Shown here: piece by piece, positions 59,483-64,000 of the stretch | How positions within the stretch are numbered: position 1 is the stretch's first letter | How the letters are laid out: each line of letters begins with the position of its first letter | Origin: Platycnemis pennipes | Taxonomy: Eukaryota > Arthropoda > Insecta > Odonata > Platycnemididae | Direction: 5' to 3' | DNA: 64,000 bases | NCBI GenBank assembly: GCA_933228895.1 | Contig: OW121857.1 | Span: 73,961,672 to 74,025,671, forward strand | Notes under the pieces: model-generated | Databases searched by the model: none | The model's input: the letters and a program-made list of their open reading frames with translations, nothing else | Told to the model about the DNA's origin: nothing | Position numbers and translations under genes: made by a program

Positions 59483-59977
59483 TCATTTCTTTGGCGACGG
59501 CTTCGTGGTGATATCAGCCACTTGATGTTCTGTGGAGATCTGCTGAACTTCAAGCTTGTCTCCTGTCACTATCTCTCTGATGAAAAAGTGCGTAATGGAA
59601 ATATGTTTTGTCCTGCGATGAAACTCTGGGTTATTAGCTGGTCTCACCACTGCTGAGTTTTCAACTTGAATGACTGGAACATGTTTATGTCATATAATCC
59701 CTCTAAACAGTCTGCTCAGCCAAATTGCCTCTTTGGCTCCTTCATTTGCTGCAATGATCTCTGCTTCAGTTGTCGAAGTTGATGTCGAAGTCCATGAATT
59801 CGCCCATCCTGCATACCTAACGATGACTCCAGTGGTTGAACAACCCATTGATGTACTTCCTCCAAAATCTGCATCACTGTAGATGTCCAGAAAACCCTCA
59901 TCCACATTGATTTGATAGACTATCCCCAGATCCAGTGTCACTGCTATGTATGTGAAGACACTCTTGACTCGTTCCAC
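59483..59977 (-). pseudogene. copia RNase H region and pol C-terminus
   Basis: YSDADFGGSTSMGCSTTG and TTEAEIIAANEGAKEAIWLS are the RNase H acidic motifs of copia. After a frame change it continues VIQVENSAVVRPANNPEFHR, then RTKHISITHFFIREIV and HQVADITTKPSPKK, ending in the stop at 59483, exactly like the C-terminal tail of copia polyproteins (..RTKHIDI.., ADI.TK.L). Confidence 0.83.
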
Positions 59978-60339
59978 ATCTTCTTGAGTTGGATTTTTGT
60001 GTGTCCTGGAAATGAATCAGACACCATAAGCCAGGTCTGGTCTTGTGCCAAGCATCAAATACATCAGAGCTCCAACTGTCTGTAGGGAAAACTTGATGCC
60101 TCATCATCTTTCCCTGGTGTGGAAATTTCTGCACCTTTGAGCATTGGAGTTGAAATCGGTCTGCATTGTAAAAAATTTAAGCGTTCAAAAGTTTTCTTTG
60201 CATATGCTCTCTGACTTATCTTAATGAACTTCTCTTCTCGCTGAATTTCAAGGCCCAGAAAATAGCTTGCTCGCTTTGCAATGATTTAGAACCTTGTCTT
60301 CAACTCGTCAATGAAAACCTTTCATCTCCTGTAGATCAG

Positions 60340-61196
60340 TTGCTGCCATCAAGCCATCGTCTACGTTGATCACAAGTATGAGCTTCTGACCATTCCTCTC
60401 TCTAAACATGGATCAGCATCACTGGCCTTGAACCCATGTTGTTGCAGGAATGTTCCAAGGTATTTATTCCAGCATCTAGGTGCTTGCTTAAGTCCGTACA
60501 GACTTCTCTTCAGCAGACAAACCTTGCTGACTCCGTCTTCATATCCTTGTGGCTGCTTCATGAAAACTGTTTCTCCAAGCTCTTCATACAGAAATGCTGT
60601 TGACGCATTGAATTGTGTCAGGTGTATCTTCTTACTTGCTGCAATGCTGAGAATTGAGTGGCTCATTCCCATCTTTGCCACCAGACTGAAGGTCTCACTG
60701 TAATTGATGTCGTGATGCTGACTGAATCCCTTAACAACTAATCTCCCCTTGTACTTGTCGATATTGCCGTCTGGATTTTTCTTGAGTCGAAAGACCCATT
60801 TACATGGATTTACCTTTGCACTTGGTGGAAGTCCATCAAAATCCAGGTTTGATTCTCATTCAATGAAGCAATTTCACAATCCATGGCTTTCTTCCACTCG
60901 ACTGAATCATTGCTTTTCAACGCATCTTCAAAGGTCTCAGGATCCTCCATCACTTGATTCAAGAACTCCACCACTCTCATGGCGTAATCTTCAAGATGTT
61001 TTGGTCTCTTCAAGGTTGATCGATTTCTCAGAATTCTACCAGATGAGTGCTTGGAGTTTTCTTCCTCACCTGTATCTGACTCAACTTCACCAAGTGATTT
61101 TACATCACTAATTGATGATTCTTTTTCGATGTCGATCTGTTGCTCTTCTTCATTCTCCTTTTTGTCAAATTCATCTCTATGCCCGATATCTCTCAA
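60340..61196 (-). pseudogene. copia linker and reverse transcriptase region
   Basis: An acidic linker (61196-60810, EESSISDVKSLGEVESDTGE) leads into LKSNDSVEWKKAMDCEIASL and ENQTWILMDF, the usual start of copia RT. Motif A reads QFNASTAFLYEELGE, where Asn replaces the catalytic Asp; the block CLLKRSLYGLKQAPRCWNKY is intact. Motif C reads INVDDGLM, with Asn where Tyr is expected (YVDD). The changes to motif A alone would abolish polymerase activity. Confidence 0.82.
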
Positions 61197-61239
61197 TGGT
61201 AGCTTGACTTCATCTTCACATTCTTTAATTCTCTCTTGG

Positions 61240-61953
61240 AAATGAACATCTCATGACAGGATAACTCTGTGGTTAGTTGGAACGTAAACTCATCTCCTTC
61301 ATATCCTACTAGGAATCCTTTCACTACCTTCTTGTTCATCTTCTTCCTCTTTTCAGGTGGAATGTGAACGTAGCAGGAAGATCCAATGGCGCAGATGTTT
61401 CATTCTTGGTTTCTTTCCCATTCACAGTTCATAACGACACACTCCATCTTCTGGCGATTTTCCTGTTCTGTTGAGAATGTAAATGGCTGTGGTCACTAGC
61501 TCTGCCCATATTGCATCTGCATATTCAACTTCACTTTTCGAGTACTTGAAGGTCCTTGCCATTTCGACGATTGTTCAATTCTTGCACTCACTGCTGCCAT
61601 TCTGCTGAGGTGTGTATGGTGCTGTCAGTCTGTGTGATTCCACTCTCTGGTAGAATGCAATTAATCTCTTCACAGTCGAATTCTCCTCCAATGTCACTGA
61701 GTAGCTCTTGAATGTTATGCCCAAGGGTCCTTGCATGTTCTAAAACCTGTTTTAACTCAATTTTGACATCTAACTTCTGTTTAATTACAAAGCCATAACG
61801 AAACTTTGTGTAGCTATCCTTGAACACAACTAGAAATCATTTTTTGCAGAAGAATTCGCAAAATGGGCCGGCAACATCAGTGGAAAAAAGTTCTCCAGGT
61901 CTTGTTGCCTTTCTCCTAGTGCCAAACGGTACGACTTGCCAAAAGTGCAGGGC
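61240..61953 (-). pseudogene. copia integrase region
   Basis: PGELFSTDVAGPF (first catalytic Asp), a stop, then FKDSYTKFRYGFVIKQKLDV and LLSDIGGEFDCEEI (second Asp; the usual D-N-G-G-E-F has Ile for Asn), and QTDSTIHTSAEWQQ near the third acidic position. Frames are interrupted around 61830 and 61580. Confidence 0.78.
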
Positions 61954-62244
61954 TCACAAAATTCTCTTGCCAAATATTAGGAACATACCAAGTCTCAGAG
62001 TCATCTTCAAGGTGTTTTCTTCAGTAAATGATAAAATTTCAATGGAGCCTTTCCCGGTGGTCTTGAGAGCTTCTTTTCCAGCAGCCTTGATGACGCAGGT
62101 ACCTTGAAACTCCTGGAACTCAACAAATGGATCCAGACAATTCGTCACATGCTTCGTTGCTCCGTTGTCGATCCATCCTGATGAGACCGTCTTGACTTGA
62201 AAAATATCTTCACTGATTGCACTCGGGGCTACATTGGTGTCCAC
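61954..62244 (-). pseudogene. copia protease region
   Basis: WIDNGATKHVTNCLDPFVEF contains the aspartyl-protease site as D-N-G-A-T where copia-type enzymes usually have D-S-G-A-[ST]. It follows the gag zinc-knuckle remnant, as expected. The open stretch is 96 codons and then breaks. Confidence 0.75.
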
Positions 62245-62306
62245 GACATTGCACTGAGGGGCGCTCTTCTTTGGTCATCCATCAGCAATCCACTTCTTGC
62301 ATGAAA

Positions 62307-63046
62307 TTACCCAATGCCCTTTCTTCTTGCAGTATTCCAGGTGTCATTCTCTTTCAACCTCTTCAGACCTTGATTTGACCTTGGTTTTCTGGTCTTCACA
62401 AATAATGCTACTCCAGTGTCTCCCTCTGCACTTTTTCTAAAATTTTGCTCATAAATGCATAACTGAGTGATTAGCTCTTTAAAAGTCATCTCTTTGTCTT
62501 TTGATAATAGCATCCAGCTGGATCTGAAATTCTCGAATTCACCCGGTAGAATTTGCAAGAATTTACTGACTAAAATCAGGTCCGGCAGCGCATTTTCATT
62601 CTTGGCTTTCAAGCCGTTATTGAGCTCCAACCACAAATTTTTCTACCTCGCATGAGTCAAAACGTCCTCTCCATTAATCCAGCAAAATGCAATAAACTCA
62701 GTCCGTATTGTAAACAGCTGTTCTTTGGATGACGACTCAAAATTCAACTTGAATGCTTCCCACGCCTCTCCCGCTGACTCTGTGTCCATGATTTTCTGAT
62801 AAATTGCGTCAGTCACAGAACTCAAAATTATGGACTTTGCATTACAATTTGCTTACGGTATAGATCGCTGACCTTCTTGTGCTCTTTGGTTGCCTCCTCC
62901 ATAGCATCAGGCTCGGGTTTAACCAATATTCCATCAATTGCATTTAGGGCTCCTTCTTGGTAATCCAACAAGTCCTACAATTTCCATTTCCAAATTGGCC
63001 AGTATGCCTCTCCTGCCAGGGGTTTGATGTTTTTCACCAGATCCAT
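62307..63046 (-). pseudogene. copia gag region
   Basis: Begins MDLVKNIKPLAGEAYWPIWK, typical of copia-type gag (the ..YxxWKxx motif). It continues SSVTDAIYQKIMDTESAGEA and WEAFKLNFESSS, then LVSKFLQILPGEFENFRSSW. At the end a zinc-knuckle remnant (EYCKKKGHWVISC) has lost its first cysteine. Several in-frame stops and shifts (e.g. after DVLTHAR near 62643 and near 62830) break it. Confidence 0.8.
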
Positions 63047-63177
63047 TCGCTGAGATGACGAGACTCCACAGCAACTTAACCTGGACGTGATTCGCACGAT
63101 CTCGCATGCAACTCTCTATTTTCTTAAAGGCAACTCACGTGAGCTGGGTGGTGTGGGCCCATAACCTATTGAAATAT

Positions 63178-64000
63178 ACAGGGTGTTTCTTCACTCAGTG
63201 TCTCCAGAGCAGGGGTGAATATTAGACGCTTTGCTGAGCATTTTTGACACAGGGAACCCATGTCCGGAAACGTCACCTAAGGGAGTTATGGGGCATGAAA
63301 GTTGCTACCGAAGGTAGGCCACCCGTCATACTCGCACCAACAAAATCGCCATTTACTCCCACTTTCACTCAAATTTTGGTGGTGAATAACACGTGAGACT
63401 AAAGGCGAATCACCTCTGGTATAGACTGGGTAAATTAGAACGCTGTGCGGCGACGCCTGCATCCAGTAGGAGATGTTAAGTCCAGGCGTGTTAACTTGTG
63501 ATGCCGTGCTTGTGTATTTGTGAAACTGGTAAATTTGGTGAAACTTGGTGCCGAAACTAGGAATTTGCACATCATGACCTTGAAATAGAATTCTGCGTTG
63601 TAAATCATGTGTTTTACTTTAATTGTTGCTGTTGTTTACTCTTTAACCATATCCAGAAACATAAAGTGACTGTTTGTTTGAAGGGTGATGGTGTATTCAA
63701 ATCATGAGGCATTCGACATGCTCCAAATTTTGTGTTTAAGCTGGCTCCTTCTCTGCTGCTGCACAATTATGGGTGGAACGCTATTCTGACCGATTTCCAC
63801 ACTCACAATGATTTATTAGAGATCAAAAGTTAGCAGATATTGTAGCCGCAGTGATTTTAAATCCGCATGATGCTCTAAGAATGGCAGAAATCGATTCTGG
63901 CAATAGTCGGGGGACCATTTACAATATTTTGAAAGGGAATAAGTTTCATCCCTACGGAATGGAATTACTCCAAGATCTCAATAATAATGACATAGGCCAA
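63178..64000 (+). mobile_element. Partial DNA transposon with HTH transposase N-terminus (cut by window edge)
   Basis: The sequence starts TACAGGGTGTTTC, a common terminus of insect DNA transposons. From about 63685 a broken frame reads YSNHEAFDMLQIL, then AAAQLWVERYSDRFPHSQ, a stop, and from about 63813 ADIVAAVILNPHDALRMAEI, then RGTIYNILKGNKFHPYGMEL, running off the window. The ERY..RFPHS and ..TIxxILKxxxFHPYxxxxxQ patterns are the helix-turn-helix region of a widespread IS630/mariner-like insect transposase. At least one stop shows it is decayed. Confidence 0.6.

Larger units (their letters stand above)
59124..63167 (-). mobile_element. Ty1/copia LTR retrotransposon, defective
   Basis: Coding relics run from gag ATG at 63046 to the pol stop at 59483 in the order gag, protease, integrase, reverse transcriptase, RNase H, which is the order of Ty1/copia (integrase before RT). 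AGGTTATGGGCCCA at 63167-63154 matches, as I recall it, the half-tRNA(iMet) primer-binding site of Drosophila copia. A polypurine tract and candidate 3' LTR lie at the other end. Multiple stops, frameshifts and substitutions at catalytic positions make it inactive. The 5' LTR is missing: sequence of another element starts about 10 bases beyond the primer site. Confidence 0.88.

Overview
The window looks like nuclear DNA from an arthropod, most probably an insect with a large, repeat-rich genome. It is AT-rich and gene-poor. Its genes have spliceosomal introns. The mobile elements are typical of animals: hAT, PIF/Harbinger, mariner/pogo, Ty1/copia, LINE-like retroposons and tRNA-derived SINEs. 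It also carries an EcKinase/CHK-type gene, a family expanded in insects and crustaceans. There is no sign of bacterial gene organisation. The species cannot be named from the sequence.

Layout. 1-25 kb holds no protein gene I can support. It contains a near-perfect hairpin (2.4 kb), a SINE-like unit (6.7 kb), copies of a roughly 0.5 kb dispersed repeat (6.9 and 16.2 kb), an internally deleted PIF/Harbinger element with TIRs and TAA target duplication (10.05-11.09 kb), several LINE 3' or reverse-transcriptase relics (9.4, 20.0, 20.9 and 21.9 kb), and a complete-ended but decayed hAT element with an 8-bp target duplication (22.38-24.83 kb). 25.5-26.9 kb is an intact, intronless, relatively GC-rich EcKinase-like gene on the + strand. 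27-33.5 kb is repeats and LINE debris.

33.6-54.6 kb, minus strand, is a gene in at least twelve small exons that individually look like noise. Splice sites and codon phases join them into a protein of about 677 residues (about 730 with one further, phase-conflicting exon) of the FASTK/FASTKD family: arginine-bearing N-terminus, helical repeats, FAST region and C-terminal RAP domain. These proteins act on RNA in mitochondria. Its introns account for most of the 21 kb and are packed with MITEs, SINE-like units and LINE fragments. One is a 514-bp TA-flanked element built from CACAGTGTG-type repeats.

55-64 kb carries a 2.2 kb TIR element dense in TAGCG motifs (56.5-58.7 kb), a LINE scrap, and a broken Ty1/copia retrotransposon on the minus strand (59.1-63.2 kb) with recognisable gag, protease, integrase, reverse transcriptase and RNase H. 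At the right edge, a partial DNA transposon begins where the copia 5' LTR should be.

The two cellular genes (EcKinase-like and FASTKD-like) have no evident functional link. I found no new multi-gene system. The items most worth following up are the FASTKD gene model with its one phase conflict, the repeat-built MITE in its first intron, and three apparently undescribed TIR or repeat families.
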